Shown here: piece after piece, positions 22,726-37,300 of the stretch | Layout of the letters: each line of letters starts with the position of its first letter | Numbering within the stretch: position 1 is the first letter of the stretch | From: Adiantum capillus-veneris | Taxonomy: Eukaryota; Streptophyta; Polypodiopsida; Polypodiales; Pteridaceae | NCBI GenBank assembly: GCA_014529385.2 | Contig: CM043945.1 | Location: 92,126,112 to 92,190,111 of the forward strand | Direction: 5' to 3' | DNA: 64,000 nucleotides | Notes under the pieces: generated by a model | Told to the model about the DNA's origin: nothing | The model's input: only the letters and a program-made list of their open reading frames with translations | The model's database searches: none | Program-made: the position numbers and the translations under genes

Positions 22726-25215
22726 GAGTCGAAAGCCACCTTAATCATGATTGGGGATTCTTTAATGTGCAATCTCAAAAAGCGGAAAAAGGGCTATGAT
22801 AGTTGCAACACTGTGGCATGCCCTATTTTGAGAACTCTTTGTGAGTGGTTTCGTGCATGCAACATATATTTTATACTTTGTTCGCGCTATTTACAAAGCT
22901 TTTGCACTGCTGCATTCTGACTTTTTCTCTTCTCCTGTATGCTTTCACCACGATGACATATTCTTTGCTTCAGTGCATTCCTTTCACTCCATTGCAACAG
23001 CTGGCTCTTAGAAGGGTGGATGCATGGTTGCAGGATTTGTGACTGTGTGTCTTCGCCAACCTTGATTGGCAAGGTATCTTTGTTCACCCGCATGCTACGG
23101 CTTTGATCAAACAATTGGATCTTTGTGATATGGTGCAAGTGAACAATCAACAGATTCAGTTGACAGCTGAAAGAACTTCAAGGTTCTGTTACTTGCCCAA
23201 CGATGGAATTGTCCGCGCTTCACACGTTATTCTTGCTGCAAAGACTGAGCTTGAGTTCGGCTTGAAGGTGAAGGAAATATAAAAATTGTAAGGACTCACT
23301 AATGCAGCAATAAGAGATGCGTATCGCTGGTTCTTGGAAGCAATTTAGTTGCAGGCCAAAACGTATACCATTTCTGCTAAATCACGTAATGTGGTGCATT
23401 CAACCAACTTTGGGCTAGTGGCCTGTGCAACGATAGTCAGGGAAAGATTGTTGGTGGAATGTCAACAAGTGGTGGGGCTGATGGGGCGCAATACCCCGAC
23501 GAATACAAAGGTAGGGCAACTTCTCACATTGGTTTTCCCTTACAAGAAGTTTTTCCTCTTGCTCTTTACCCTTTGTGCCACTTTGAGGATGATAGATTTT
23601 CCCTTTGCCCTTTGTGCCACTTTGAGGATGATAGATTTCTCGCCCGCAACACCACACAGTCGGAACAGGCTTCGAGTTCCATGCATGTTGAGGAATTGTC
23701 TCATACCCCTGCTTGAGTAGCGGATGTAGCTGGTGCTTCTACTACAGTGGTAGCCTCTGTTTCAAGGGTGATGGCCACTATGGGGACATCGAGCCGAAAG
23801 AGAGGATGGGAGGAATTCCTTCTTTCCATACCACCTCCGGATTTGACGTTGTCTCTGGTCAGAGGCCAATTGCCAGAGGATTCTGCAGTTGCGTGCTAGC
23901 GTTGAAGAATGCAGGAGCGGCCTACAACTTCAAATCTTGAGGGAACTAGCTCTGTGGGTGCGGACACTTCCTCACAACCAAAAAACCCCAATGCTAATCG
24001 GGTATCTGCAAATGCAGTGGGGATGAATTCAGCCCCTCTACCTTGGGAAGTTCATACCACAAATCCCTCAAATCAAATCCAAGCGTGCGAAACCTTTTTG
24101 CAATGCATGGAAGACTCCTTGCGGTCAGTTTGTCTAGCACCGGCAACAACTGAGGCACGAGTCACCGAGCTCGATTTGCAGGTGGCTTCCTTGCAGGCTT
24201 GCAATGCAGAGCTAGCAAGCCAAAACTCAGCATTGGATAGTACAGCCTAACAGCAGGCTGGTGAAATGCAAACTCTAAGGGAGGCTAATTTTGCATTTGT
24301 TTCCTCTATTCAAGATGAACTTCTTCGCTTGCAAACACAAAATAGCCTGACAAATTATTTAGCATCACACCCTGGTGATGTGATGATCAATTCAAGTGAT
24401 CTTGATGCACTACCAGTGGAAATGCAGCAGGACCTGCACATTTTTTTGGAGGGTCAAATGCAAAATTGGAGGTCTATGGCGATAACTCAGCAACTAGCTC
24501 AACAACTCGTGGTGAGCCAACCTGAGCTGCCTACTAATGACAGAGGTAAGAGCATTGTACAAGAAGGCTTTGATTATTTTGATTGGGTGAAAGCTACAAA
24601 AGAATGTGCTAAAGCCCAAGCCCATGTCTCTCGTTTGCAGCGAGTCATTCGTGTCTTCGTAAGGAGTGGTGTAGAGTCTGTTTTGGGTGGAGACACTGGC
24701 TCATTCTTTTTCACTCAGTCTCCCACTGTGTCCACCTTTTTGGCATGCTCTAAACTGATATTTGGCTCGGTATTACCCTTTTCATACCCCTCTTGCCCCT
24801 TTACCCCAGGTCCCTCAGTATGTTTCCTTGCCAATGCAATTCATTCCATGGGAACCTTGGCCAGAGCAGCCTGAGATAGATCCACAAATGCTTGGTGGAG
24901 GTTTATGGGGCCCATCCACAAGATTTTTAGGGATTTGGCTAAGCCACATCGACATTTCCTCGTCGCCAGAGCATGAAGAGGAGCATCAACCGGAGCCTTC
25001 GACACGGAGAGGATAAATCTGTGGGTTCGTGCAATCCACCGTGAATTCTAGGTGTTAAGGCATAAGCCACACATTGCGGTCCTGTGGATGTCAGGACATT
25101 GCGGACTAGGATCTCATGCGGCTTTGGACAATTCTTCATGGGATATCATGGGACAGGACGGGGTTTTGCACCGTTCTTGATCTACACTGGAGTAGGAGGT
25201 GTATTTGGGGGGGCA
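22726..25215 (+). pseudogene. Element G: post-integrase region with coiled-coil ORFs
   Basis: Broken frames downstream of integrase. 22980-23340 reads, across stops, as a globular protein (A-L-R-R-V-D-A-W-L, G-I-F-V-H-P-H-A-T-A-L-I, then I-Q-L-T). 23909-24250 and 24266-24874 are long open frames rich in Gln, Leu and Ala with heptad-like spacing (L-D-L-Q-V-A-S-L-Q-A, later V-S-R-L-Q-R-V). The order, a globular protein followed by a coiled-coil protein after integrase, parallels ORFs X and Y of element B; sequence similarity is weak by eye. A G-rich run at about 25207-25213 could be a polypurine tract. Confidence 0.5.
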
Positions 25216-25372
25216 TACCAGTCATTGTGGATATCTCTTAATCAATCAGTATATCATTCTCATGTAATCATGTGTTTGGTTACATATCAATGAAGAAGAT
25301 GGTGTTCTGTTCCTGTGTATTGTCTTCTATTCTATCTTCATATACATTGTTGTTCATATAATGTAAGGAACT

Positions 25373-28238
25373 GTGAGGGTATCCATTCCCGTAGTGCTTA
25401 TTGCTCCTTTGGGGAGCTATAAGATTACAAATATGGAACATAAGTATGATCCACACCATTGGACCAAACCACATACCTCAAATGTCACATTTCCTGGAGT
25501 GTGTCACAAAAGTCAGTGTACAGGTGCTCTAAAATGTCTCAATGAAAGTTGTCCCAAATTGGTCAATTTTGGGAAGTCAAACACGATGCATTTCAATGGC
25601 AGAATGCTAAAGTTACCTTGCATGGGCAAGTTTTGTGACAGACTTGGTGGCAAGCTTACTTTCCACTATTTTGGTCAACCGCCCATTTGTTTGCATACAT
25701 GTGATTGCTTTGTATATTATGTCATGCTAGGGGAAAAGAGCATGAGAAGTTTCACGAGTTCTCAGTGTGGATAGACATGCAGACACAAGAAAGGTACAAA
25801 TGTGTGTGGCAAAGGAAATTGTGATGAAAACTTTGATGTAAGAGGGGGGCTCTAGCCATGTACTTGGTGACCAAGAATTTCTAAATTTTGTTGAGGCAAT
25901 GGGTCCCTTGGTGGAGGACAATTCGTGAGGATGCTTTCATGTTTCTCTTATTTGGACATAATATTTCAAAGCAAATTAACTCTGAAGTACAGGTTTTGAA
26001 GGTCCGTGGCTGCAACTAGGAATGGGCCAACAAAGGAGAGCTTTGGTGTGGACTCCTTGCTGCGGCTAAAAAGAGATTGCACATATGATTTTTTTCACAA
26101 AAGAAGGTTTCTCAGGCAAGAAGCGGAAGGGGAGCATTGTTTTGTGTTCAAGATGTCTACAGTTGGTCCTGCATCTGGATTAGATTTGGTTAATTGAATG
26201 TGATGAAGTGGCCCTGGAGATCTTTGGCACGCTTGGGTGTAGTTTGATCACACTCACCAAGTGGCGGATTGGGTGACCATGGAATGCCACGTTTATGATC
26301 CAGTGTTTTTTGTCTTAGGAACATATTTCAAAAGTTTGGCATATCTTAAGAAACGACAAACATCATGTTTACTAATGTGCTTGTCTTATGTTGCAGCATG
26401 CAGGATCTCCTCATTATTGCAACATATGAGATGAAAGAGGAAGACATGGAAGCACAAATTATTTTCTGGAAGTGCATAAATGAAGTTATGGAGGGTCATG
26501 GATGTGCGAGAGAGGATTTCCATGGATTCATGGGCAGACGAAGCTCAGGCCAACTGGAATTCAGTGCTCACAATGTTCAATGGTGGCAAAGACAATGTTC
26601 TACAACATCGAGAGTGATCTTACCTTTTTCATTGAAAACAAAGCATGGTGGCACACACCACGAAGTACATTGTCTCTTCATCTCAGCAAAGTCACATAGA
26701 CATGTGCAAAAAGTGGTCTAGCCCCTCTAAAGAGACAACTACAGTGGAGTCTCGTCTACTTTGACAATGGTGGCAAAATGGAAATTGCATGGATAAAAAC
26801 ATCCCTACAATGGACTCTTGGTTTAGTTGGTGGGAGGTTCCTATTGTACGTTGGGGGAGCATCATGTCATCAATAGAGAGAAGTGTTGATGGGGTAAACA
26901 CTCCAAGCACCAACTTGGATGAGAGAAATCATGGTAGCTGCTGGCTTGCAAGCAAAGGGTTCAAAAGAAAAATCTCATTGTATGACGCATGTATTTCAGA
27001 TATGGTAAGTGCAATACTACAAAGCACGAAGGCAGTTTCTTACTCTCAAGTAAACATATAAAAAAGGGTCCTTCACTAGAGAGGCTCAAGGAAAGAGTCT
27101 CCTCTAGTCCAGCACAAGTGATAAGAGTAGTAAATGAGGCTACATCTAGAAAACCTATGTATAAGGCTCATACCCCGCTTGAAGGAGACAAAGAAACCCT
27201 TTGGAAAACTCAAGGGCAATCGATTGTGATTGATGTTGAGGATGAATTGACACATAGGCCAGAGTACAATGCAAAACACAAGACCACACAAGACACGAAA
27301 GGCCAAGGAAGATCATTTTCATGGAAGATTCAACGGTAGTAGATGGGAGTGAGAATTCCAAAGAGAAGACAAAGTTTTGTGTTTTGGAATGAAAGGTCAA
27401 TGAAGCTATGTGGGAGATCAGAAGAACCCCTATCAATAGTTGTGTGACATGCAATGGAACCCCCAACGAGGGAAAAAGATGTGGACAAAAATATTGTGGC
27501 ATGTAGTAAAGGGACTCTTGCACCATCCTTTGAGGGGTATAGAAAACATCCAAATGGGATACTCAGACAATGGTTTTGGTTTTTTCCCAGACATGTTATT
27601 CATTGCTATGTGGTGGATAATAATATAGAACCAAGGCCAACTCCTCCTCCAACAACTTGGCCAGTTAATCTAGGAACAAATCTCACAAATGAAGAAGTTG
27701 AGGTACTACTTGAAGGAGGATTTTAAGTGGGGACATTTGTGGAAGAGATCAAGAGAGTGCAACAACTATGCAAAATCCTCCTAGGGGTGGAGGTGATTCC
27801 TCTTCTGCTTCAACAAAAGCAACTAGTAGTGGTTCAATACTAAGAAATGGCATAAGAGTCAAATTTTGGACTTCCATTTTAGAGGAGGCAGCTAAGAAAA
27901 TTGGTCTCTCTCTTTGTTTAAAGGCTAAGGTGATTGAACAGGATTGCATTGTAGACAAAGCACATGAAATCCTCAAGGTTGAGCATCACGTAATAGATGG
28001 ACATGTGGGGGTGTATGAGGTGCACATCAAGGATGGGCCCTATTGCACATACCTTGATTTCATCGATAGGGAGGCCAAGAAAAAATCTTATTTGGCTTGC
28101 AAGCACTTGTACTTCATTTTCTTGAGAGTTCTTGTATTGAGCCAAAATAAAAACATGTTCATACATCAATTCATGCTAAGCAAAGTCCACGTCTACAATT
28201 CTCTTAGCAGTGAACACACATATCCAAACTTAGAGTGA
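25373..28238 (+). pseudogene. SWIM-domain transposase-like gene, decayed
   Basis: Fragments in several frames read in order as one protein. 25373-25774 has a Cys/His-rich region (H-W-T-K-P-H-T-S-N, then C-T-G-A-L-K-C-x-N-x2-C-P), a likely DNA-binding domain. 26365-27060 has a middle region (D-F-H-G-F-M, later T-P-S-T-N-L-D-E-R-N-H and S-L-Y-D-A-C-I-S-D-M). 27454-27726 is a linker. 27768-28238 ends with a SWIM-like zinc motif: Y-C-T-Y-L-D-F, then Y-L-A-C-K-H-L-Y-F-I-F-L-R-V-L. SWIM follows the transposase core in Mutator-like/FAR1 proteins, hence the call. The first C-x-C of SWIM is C-T-Y here. No terminal inverted repeats were found. Confidence 0.6.
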
Positions 28239-28426
28239 AGCCCAAGATTGTACAATTTTGTGTTACATGTTTTGCCATGTATTGTAGCTGGCAAAGCTGA
28301 TATAGATAGGGTAGGAATTGGACCTTTGGCAAATATGTTTTGAATTATGTTGGATTATACAACTTTTAATCTCTCCTTTTCTTAGCAATAATCTTTATGT
28401 AAATTGATTTAGGTGTATACTTCCCC

Positions 28427-28548
<122 letters not shown>

Positions 28549-28624
28549 TGGATAGGTTAGGGGGATAGAGAGAGAGAGAGAGAGAGATAGAAAGAGAGGG
28601 AGATAGAGAGAGAGAGAGGGTCAA

Positions 28625-28703
28625 GGGAGAGAAAAGAGGAGCAAAAATGATGGTGACGACAATGTGGAATCGAGGTGTGTTTTCCACGGAAAAAAATTAA
28701 GAG

Positions 28704-28802
<99 letters not shown>

Positions 28803-28864
28803 AAAGGAGCAAAAGCAATGGTGACGACGATGTGGGATAGAGGTGTGTTCACCAAGGAAAAAAT

Positions 28865-28922
<58 letters not shown>
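28625..28922. repeat. Duplicated ~80-base cassette separated by (GA)n arrays
   Basis: The segment at about 28634-28706 ('gaggagcaaaaatgatggtg...') recurs at about 28803-28869 ('aaggagcaaaagcaatggtg...') with several differences. Each copy is followed by a long GA array (28707-28797 and 28868-28922), so the unit is cassette plus array. Confidence 0.85.
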
Positions 28923-30477
<1,555 letters not shown>

Positions 30478-30599
30478 ATGATTAACCTAAGAAATTGTGG
30501 AAAATTGCACGCCATACACAAGCTATGTATTAATTATCAAAATCCAAAGATGCCATTGACATAGAGAGAAAAAGCACATAGGATATTCCTGATCCCTTG

Positions 30600-33500
30600 T
30601 ACCTTGATGTTCTCTCCTTGCTAATGGATTTTTCTTTCTTCTATCTTTATGTGCTTTCAAAAAACTCCTTTGGATGCTCCCCATCAAGACTAAGAATAAG
30701 AGAGGGATATGACTTCACCCCTTGATCTTCTTCTTGCTCAATAGAGAAAAACTTTCCTTCCCTTCCTCTTCTGAACCTTGACTCTTTTTGCTTTGACATA
30801 TCAACCAAAACTCAAAAATCTGATTGTATCTCCAAAGATGTTCTCTGCTGCTTGTAACCTCCAAAAAAACTACCACTCCCGTCCCCCTTTCCCCTTGGGT
30901 CTCCTCTTTTAATAGCCCCAAAATTTATGCTTTTAAAACCATTATGTAGAAAAAAAGCTACTATGATGTGGTAGGCCATCATTGAGAGCACCAAAAACTT
31001 TGTCGATGGTGCCAAAAATCTTTACCAAATCCTACTTATGGACTTGTATTTCAACACCCTCACCATCTAGGCCTCTTAGCATTTCACAAAAATCAGAATT
31101 TCCTCCATGGCTTTATCCCTTAGTGTAGGTCGCTATGTTGCCTTTAGTTTCTCTCAATTCACATTGGATGAAATTATTTGTGCTATTGATGGCTATTAGG
31201 TTTAAGCAAAATTCCCTTTGAGTGGCTTTCCTTTGTTCAGTGAAACTTTGCATATATTTTGAACAAGGAACTACCAAGCACATCTTTCTCCAGTGACCTT
31301 GATTAGCAATTGTACATGACAAAGAAAAGAACCCAAGACTACCTTGCCATTGCCATGTTGGGCATATCCCACAATCAGTGTACTCCAAGAGACAACATTC
31401 GGTGTCTCTCAAGCTGACAAATACATAAAGCAAGAAAATTGTTTGTTGATATTTCTCTTTCCCATGGAAACACGTTTCAAGACATAATTGCCTCTTTGGT
31501 AGACATGATTGGTTTTTGCCCATACATAAGCTCAAATGGCATAAAGCTTGTAATAGAACTATGTGTAGATTGATCAACCAATAAAGAACAAGGTAGAAGT
31601 CTAGGCCATGTGCTCTTTCACTTTTTCCCTTAACTTTTGGATTGCAAGCTAAAGTAAGAGCCCATATGGTGCCCAACCAAGCAACAAACGCACAAGCTTC
31701 ATCTGTATCTAGCTCTCCTTTGTCAACACTAGTCTTTCTATCACAACCATACTTGCTAATGACATATTCAATAAAAAACTTGCAAACTAAACTTGTAGCT
31801 TTATTATGCAAAGATCTCCCTTCACCCTGGTTACTAAGATCTTGTCTAGCAAAAATAACATATCGCATTTTTCAAACACCCAACGGCATTGTAATCAAAT
31901 GTACAATCTAGTTATAATGCATAGCCAATGGATAAGTAGGATGCAAACATCTTGATGTACTACATTGAAATATTGTTTTCATACCAAGCAAATTTCTACG
32001 AACTAAGAAAATATTTGTACATACCTTACTACGGATAATGGTCTTTGATCTTGACAAACATTGCCCAAACACCTCTCTATCCTACCCATAAAATCTCATG
32101 GAACTCTTTAATCACCTAATATTTAGTTACTTCATTACAAATAGCCTGCTTCTGTACTCCTCTTGGACACTTTGTTTGATTCCACAAATGTCCATCTCTA
32201 AGAAAGTATCATAAGTCTTTTTCTTGATTTTCTCAATCACTCCACCCTGCTTGCTTCATTAGGAAAAAAATAACCCCAAAGGGGCCTTGTAAGAGCAACC
32301 AATAAGATTTCAGTCAACAATAGGACATAAAAGGGGGGCATGGATAGCTCATATCTACGTACCTCAAAACTATATCATGTAACATATCTATGGAAAGAGC
32401 TAGGAAATACGATCCAAATGCACCATTGTCCGACAAATTTGAAGTTAAAATGCTCAATTTATGGCCATTTGAAGAAATGAAAAATGTGGTGGACTGTGGC
32501 CACAAGCCCATTCTCATTGGTGTAGAGACTATATTCGAAAAGCATCTTTGACCCTAAAGGGCCCTTTTGGGGTTCATAATTCCCTAATGTGGTAAGAAAA
32601 CTAAGATAGCGGCCTATTAAGAACCACTATCCATCATACATGTATTCAAAAAAACTTTAAAAACACAAACAAAAGCACCACAACTAGCATGTAAATTGAA
32701 AGAACTATAAAACTTTAAGTCCACATCATCACTTATAGTAAGTATCTCCTCTTCATTTTTATACGCAAATCTTGACAACATATCTATAATAGGGTTATCT
32801 CTACCTACAATATGAAAACACTCAGGGTTAAGTGACTTGAAAAAAGCTATCCACCATAGCATAACTATGTTTAGAGTAGAGAAATGTTTTATGATTGCAA
32901 TCGATAGTATGAAATATGTCTCTCCAAAAATTGAAACTCAAGTAAAATTTTCTTTATCAGACCTTAGGGTAGTAACACCACCCTGAAGCTCTCTAAAGAA
33001 AAGTGCAATAACCAAATAAGATAGAACAGACATACACCTAAAAATTGATAAGCCTTAGTAACTAAAGTGCATATCTCAGTAATTGAAGTGCAAGTCTCTA
33101 CAAACTAAGCAATACATTTGTACATACCTTATTATCACCAATAATGGTATTTGATCTTGAGAATCCCAAACACCTCTTTGCCCTACCCATAAACTCCCAT
33201 GGAACTCTTTAATCACCTGATGTTTAGTTACTTTACTACAAACAACTTGTTGGTGTACTCCTCCTCAAAAATTTGGTTGATTCCCGGGTTGATTCCATAG
33301 ATGTCCATCTCTAAGAAAGTATCTATAAGTATTTTTCTTGATTTTCTTGATCACTCCACCCTTGTTTCTTGGTAAGAAAACTAAGATAGCGTCCTATTAA
33401 GAGCCACTCTCCATCATACATGTCTTCAAAAAAAAATTAAAAAAACACAAACAAAAGCACCACAATTAGCATGCAAATTGAAAGAACTATAAAACTTTAA

Positions 33501-33625
33501 GTCCACATCATCACTTATAGTAAGCATCTCCTCTTCATTTTTATACTCGAATCTTGACAACATCTATAATAGGGTTATCTCTACCTACAATATGAAAACA
33601 CTCAGGGTTAAGTGACTTGAAAAAA
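30600..33625 (-). pseudogene. pol: Element E, right part: RNase H end, integrase
   Basis: Minus-strand continuation of 16560-17964 after undoing the inversion. From 33625 downward: RNase H end (33600-33380), integrase zinc region, a third copy of the 772-780-base module starting near 32991 with its RNase H end at 32850-32617, then integrase core at 31911-31113. The core has V-D-K-G-E-L-D and, 35 residues on, the Glu of G-K-S-E-R, but the first catalytic Asp is His (V-H-L, codon 31899-31901). The C-terminal part decays through 30700. The left boundary is approximate. Confidence 0.78.
32258..32588. mobile_element. MITE-like insertion in element E
   Basis: 331 bases present in one copy of E's tandem unit and absent from the other (compare 33352-33388). 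Its ends are imperfect inverted repeats of about 30 bases, 'attagg...' to '...cctaat', with a core of about 15 near-matching bases (32272-32286 against 32560-32574, 'aaccccaaaggggcc'). No coding capacity and no clear target duplication. A short non-autonomous DNA transposon is the simplest reading. Confidence 0.6.
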
Positions 33626-33626
33626 C
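33625..33626. other. Right inversion breakpoint
   Basis: Element E on the minus strand ends with 'cttgaaaaaa' at 33616-33625; gag of B resumes on the plus strand with 33626 or 33627. One or two C residues here could belong to either side, so one or two bases of microhomology are possible. Confidence 0.85.
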
Positions 33627-35611
33627 CCGTCGAATAGTCTCTTACTTTCGATGCAAGGAACCATACCCAAAAGAATTAAGCAAAGACAAGGTTCTTTACT
33701 TATTTTCTTATGAAACTGCTATGGGGAAGGATATTGTTTTTGTTGACAAATACGGGCGAGAATACAAACGTATTCTCCCAGAAGAGGTTGAAAAGGCAAC
33801 AGTTCCGAGAGCATCGACCTATGGCCCCAGCGAAGTACCAAGAGCCACCTACAACCCTAGCAAGTCGACAAATCCCTTTTCAGAAGAGTATGACACTACC
33901 TCACATTCTACCCGACAACCGACGTCCAACTACCAGGATGAACCAGCTACTCAGCCATCATTGCAGGCATGGCTTCGACAGAGTGCTACATTAGAACAAG
34001 ACCGAACCCGAGAGGGTTATCAAACCGCACAAGGGTTAAGGGATTTACAAGAACCACCACTCTATGCACAGTATCAAGGAGAGAGTAAGCCAAAGACTCG
34101 GGGGTCAACTGAGCCTGGAAGAACACCCCGAGAACGAGTTCGGAGAGATGAACCATCTCTCGAGAGAACTATTAGAAATTATGGATTAGGAGCACCATTA
34201 GGAGAGGAACCATGCCCACTACAGAAGACTAGAGGAGGTATATCGACTAGGACGGGGAGATCCCATGATGAGATTTGTAGACCATCATAGAATTAGACCT
34301 TCTCAAGTGCAAAAATGGGTAAACAAGATATATACGGGAAGCAAGGATCCGAGAGATCATGTAGCAGCCTTTGTGCGTGTAACTAGAGCTGAAGAGGTGT
34401 TAGAATTTCCTACCCAATTTGCAGGATTCGGTTTAACATTAGAGGATGATGCTGCTACATGGTTTGACTCGGTGGAGTGAAGAGACTTTGAGTCGATGGA
34501 GGAAGTGTTTGACGAGTTTATCGAGGAATTCTCACAAAGGGGAATAGCTCATAATACAGTCTCACAAATCCATAAATTCAAACAGAAAGATGGAGAGTCT
34601 ATGTGAAAGGCAGCCCTCCGATTACAAAGATATGTTAAGTTCTGCCCCGTGGAAGGACTGCCAACTCAGTCCAGACTTATGCTTATATTTATCCAAGGAC
34701 TAAGGAATGCAAATCTTCAAAAGGATTTACATATGAAAAGACGCACTATGTTGAATGATTTAACCAAGGAAGCTCTATACCTTGTGGACAATTGTGCGGT
34801 CTACAAAGAGGGTGAGTTCAAGGATCTTGACGATGATTCTTCCTCGCAACAAAGCAGAAGCAAGTCTGCTAAGACAACACTGAAAGGAGAAGTAGCGGTA
34901 AGCCAAGAGCAGTTTGTAGAGGAAGTGCTTAAAAAGATTAATTTGTATTCCAAACCACAAGCCAAAAAACCAAAATGGTGTGCGATTGAACAAAAATGGA
35001 CAAACCATGGGATGGAGGAGTGTTATTATAACAAGGGATATGTGAGAGAATGACCATATGCTCCGCAAGCTCAGGCGACATCCCCTCAAGTCCCACCGAT
35101 GCCTAGATATCAAACAAGCAACCTACCAAGACCTGTAGGTGTAGAAAGACCACAACCAGTGTTGGGCCAACAACCACCCCTACCAGGATTACGACCGGTT
35201 GGCATAAGATACACACCCACAGTAACTGAGTCAGATGAGAAGGCTTTGGTACCTATGCATGCATACTACGACGAGCCCAATGGATATGCGGTGAACTCTG
35301 TCTATTATCCACCGGAAGAACCCTCTACATCAGAACCTTGGAGCATGATAGGAAATACAAGACCACCAACTGCTGCACAGGCAGCGGGAGAAGGATGATA
35401 TAGCCTGGATGAAATAACACTATTGTTCATAGCCAACAGAGGCATGAGCGGGCAAAGAATTGCACACCAACAAAGAGGAGCTCCAGGAGCACCTCAACAA
35501 CCTAAAGGACCATGCTACAAGTGTAGTGGAGACCATTGGCTGAGGGACTGCCCTCATGACGAAATCATTAGGGTCAAGCATATTGCACGGAGTGTGGAAT
35601 TCCTCACTTGA
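33626..35611 (+). pseudogene. gag: Element B gag, main part
   Basis: Continues the gag started at 18581 (-). 33628-34290 is open and Pro/Thr/Arg-rich. 34265-34480 carries the capsid region (V-Q-K-W-V-N-K-I-Y, F-G-L-T-L-E-D-D-A-A-T-W-F). 34649-35053 has the end of capsid and W-C-A-I-E-Q-K-W-T-N-H-G, shared with A. 35099-35398 and 35423-35611 lead to a CCHC knuckle (C-Y-K-C-S-G-D-H-W-L-R-D-C) at about 35515-35553, one residue shorter than canonical. Stops or frame changes occur near 34290, 34480, 34605, 35053 and 35398. Confidence 0.85.
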
Positions 35612-35654
35612 TCCCTGATTGCCCTAAAAACCCAGCAAAGGAGCAAAAACTACC

Positions 35655-37300
35655 TTGAATATGTTGGGAGTGTTGCCTTCCAGTGGAGGGTCAGAAAACG
35701 AAACTCCGATTCCTATTAAGGTCTTGACGAGAGCCCAAGCAAGGAAAAATGACAATCAGCCCAAGAGTAACGATGAAAATCAAGAAGAAATCAAGATTGA
35801 CAAGTCCAGCATCAGTCATGATAATCCTTGGAAAGAACGAAGAGCGAAAATGAAAGCTAGACGTGAGCAAAAACAAAAAGATGTAGAAGCTGAGCTAACG
35901 ATAGCTCGAGAGCAACTTAAACAGCAAAGAGAGTCTGACTCTCTAAAATCAACGGAGGGACCAAGAAGTGCAAGCTCAGGAGGGTCGGTATTGGTAGATA
36001 AGATCAATGAACCCTTAGATGCAATCTTGCAAGCATATGAAGCAAGATTGAAGAACAGACAGACTCTAGAGCAAAGGTGGATGACATATCCATATCCAGA
36101 GATAGAAAAACAGAGACTAGAGATGTGCAAACAGCTGATTGAAACTGCACAAGCTTTACTGGAGTCTCCACCTATGGAAGCGGGAGATAGAGTAATCAAA
36201 CCACCAAACAATGAAACACCTCACAAAACCGAACAAAGGATACCCGACAAGATAGAAAACGTTAAATCCTTGCCGAATGTAGAGGATACAAGAGAAGTGC
36301 CGAATAGCACTGATGAATCATTGAAAGATTTTCCACCTTATTCCCCTATTGTGGAAGAAAATTGGCCTGAAGAGCTATGGGAAACGGTGCGAAAAGCTCA
36401 AGAAAAATATGAGACAAAAACAGTCGAGTCGGTGCCTTTCTCGGAGTTGAACTTGAATAAGCCTCCATGGGATTTAGACGTTAAATCATTTCAAGGGGAT
36501 AATGGTTCAGTTGCATCCGAAGATAGCAAACCAGAATCACTCAAAACTTTGCCATCATATATGGGGAACTATGAGGCAAGGTCAGAAATTCGAAGAGTAC
36601 CTTCTCAAAGAATAGGCGGGTCAAATCAATTGGACACTAAAATCAGGACAGACTTATTGACCACTCCGGTCAATAGCACAATCACATTGGCAAACTTGTT
36701 AAAAATTAGGCCAAGCATGTGGACGGAAGTGGGCAAATGTCTTGAAAAATTTGGCATAAGGAGACCTCTTAAGTTCTTCGAAACCGAGCTTAATGACACA
36801 GAACCAAAGAAAGTCAACACTAGACTAGTGCCACTCAACAAGGTAGGAGAGTATTGTGAAGGTGAAGACGGCAACACAACCCTACCAGTTGAGTATAACG
36901 GCATAGAGACTAAGGCAATACTTGATAGTGGAGCTGGCATTGCCAGTGCGACCAAAATGCTATGGAAAAAATGGGGAAAACCAGCAATACGAACAACTAG
37001 AATGAAATTGCAACTGGCGGATGGGCACATAGAAAGGCCTATAGGATTTCTTGAGGCAATTGTGGTATCTTCCTGTGGCATAGAGTACGAATATACCTTT
37101 GCCATAGTAGATTTCGGCAAGAAGAACAACTATGAAATTATCCTTGGTAGGCCGTTCATGAGGCAACTCAAAATGGTGCAGGACTGGGGGTATGATTATT
37201 TGTATCTAAGACATGCTAAAGCTACTACACGCATAAACATGAAAAATCATAGCTACCATGATGTCACGAGAACCCCTGTGGAAGAATTTGACTCAGCCAC
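35655..37300 (+). CDS. pol: Element B gag C-terminus and PR1 (open, cut by insertion C)
   Basis: One uninterrupted frame of about 548 codons up to the insertion point. It starts with M-L-G-V-L-P-S, has a Lys/Glu-rich coiled-coil-like region, the L-E-Q-R-W-M-T-Y-P segment shared with A, and PR1 with D-S-G-A-G at 36924-36938 and I-I-L-G-R-P-F-M-R at about 37138-37164. The frame breaks at 37300 inside codons for E-F-D-S-A-T, where the solo LTR C is inserted; it resumes in frame after the target-site copy at 48899. The last 34 codons read past 37300 (to 37403) belong to C. Confidence 0.88.

Noticed and set aside
25200-25216. G-rich run as a certain polypurine tract of element G
   Set aside because: It is not followed by a TG LTR start and no LTR pair is visible; kept only as a possibility.
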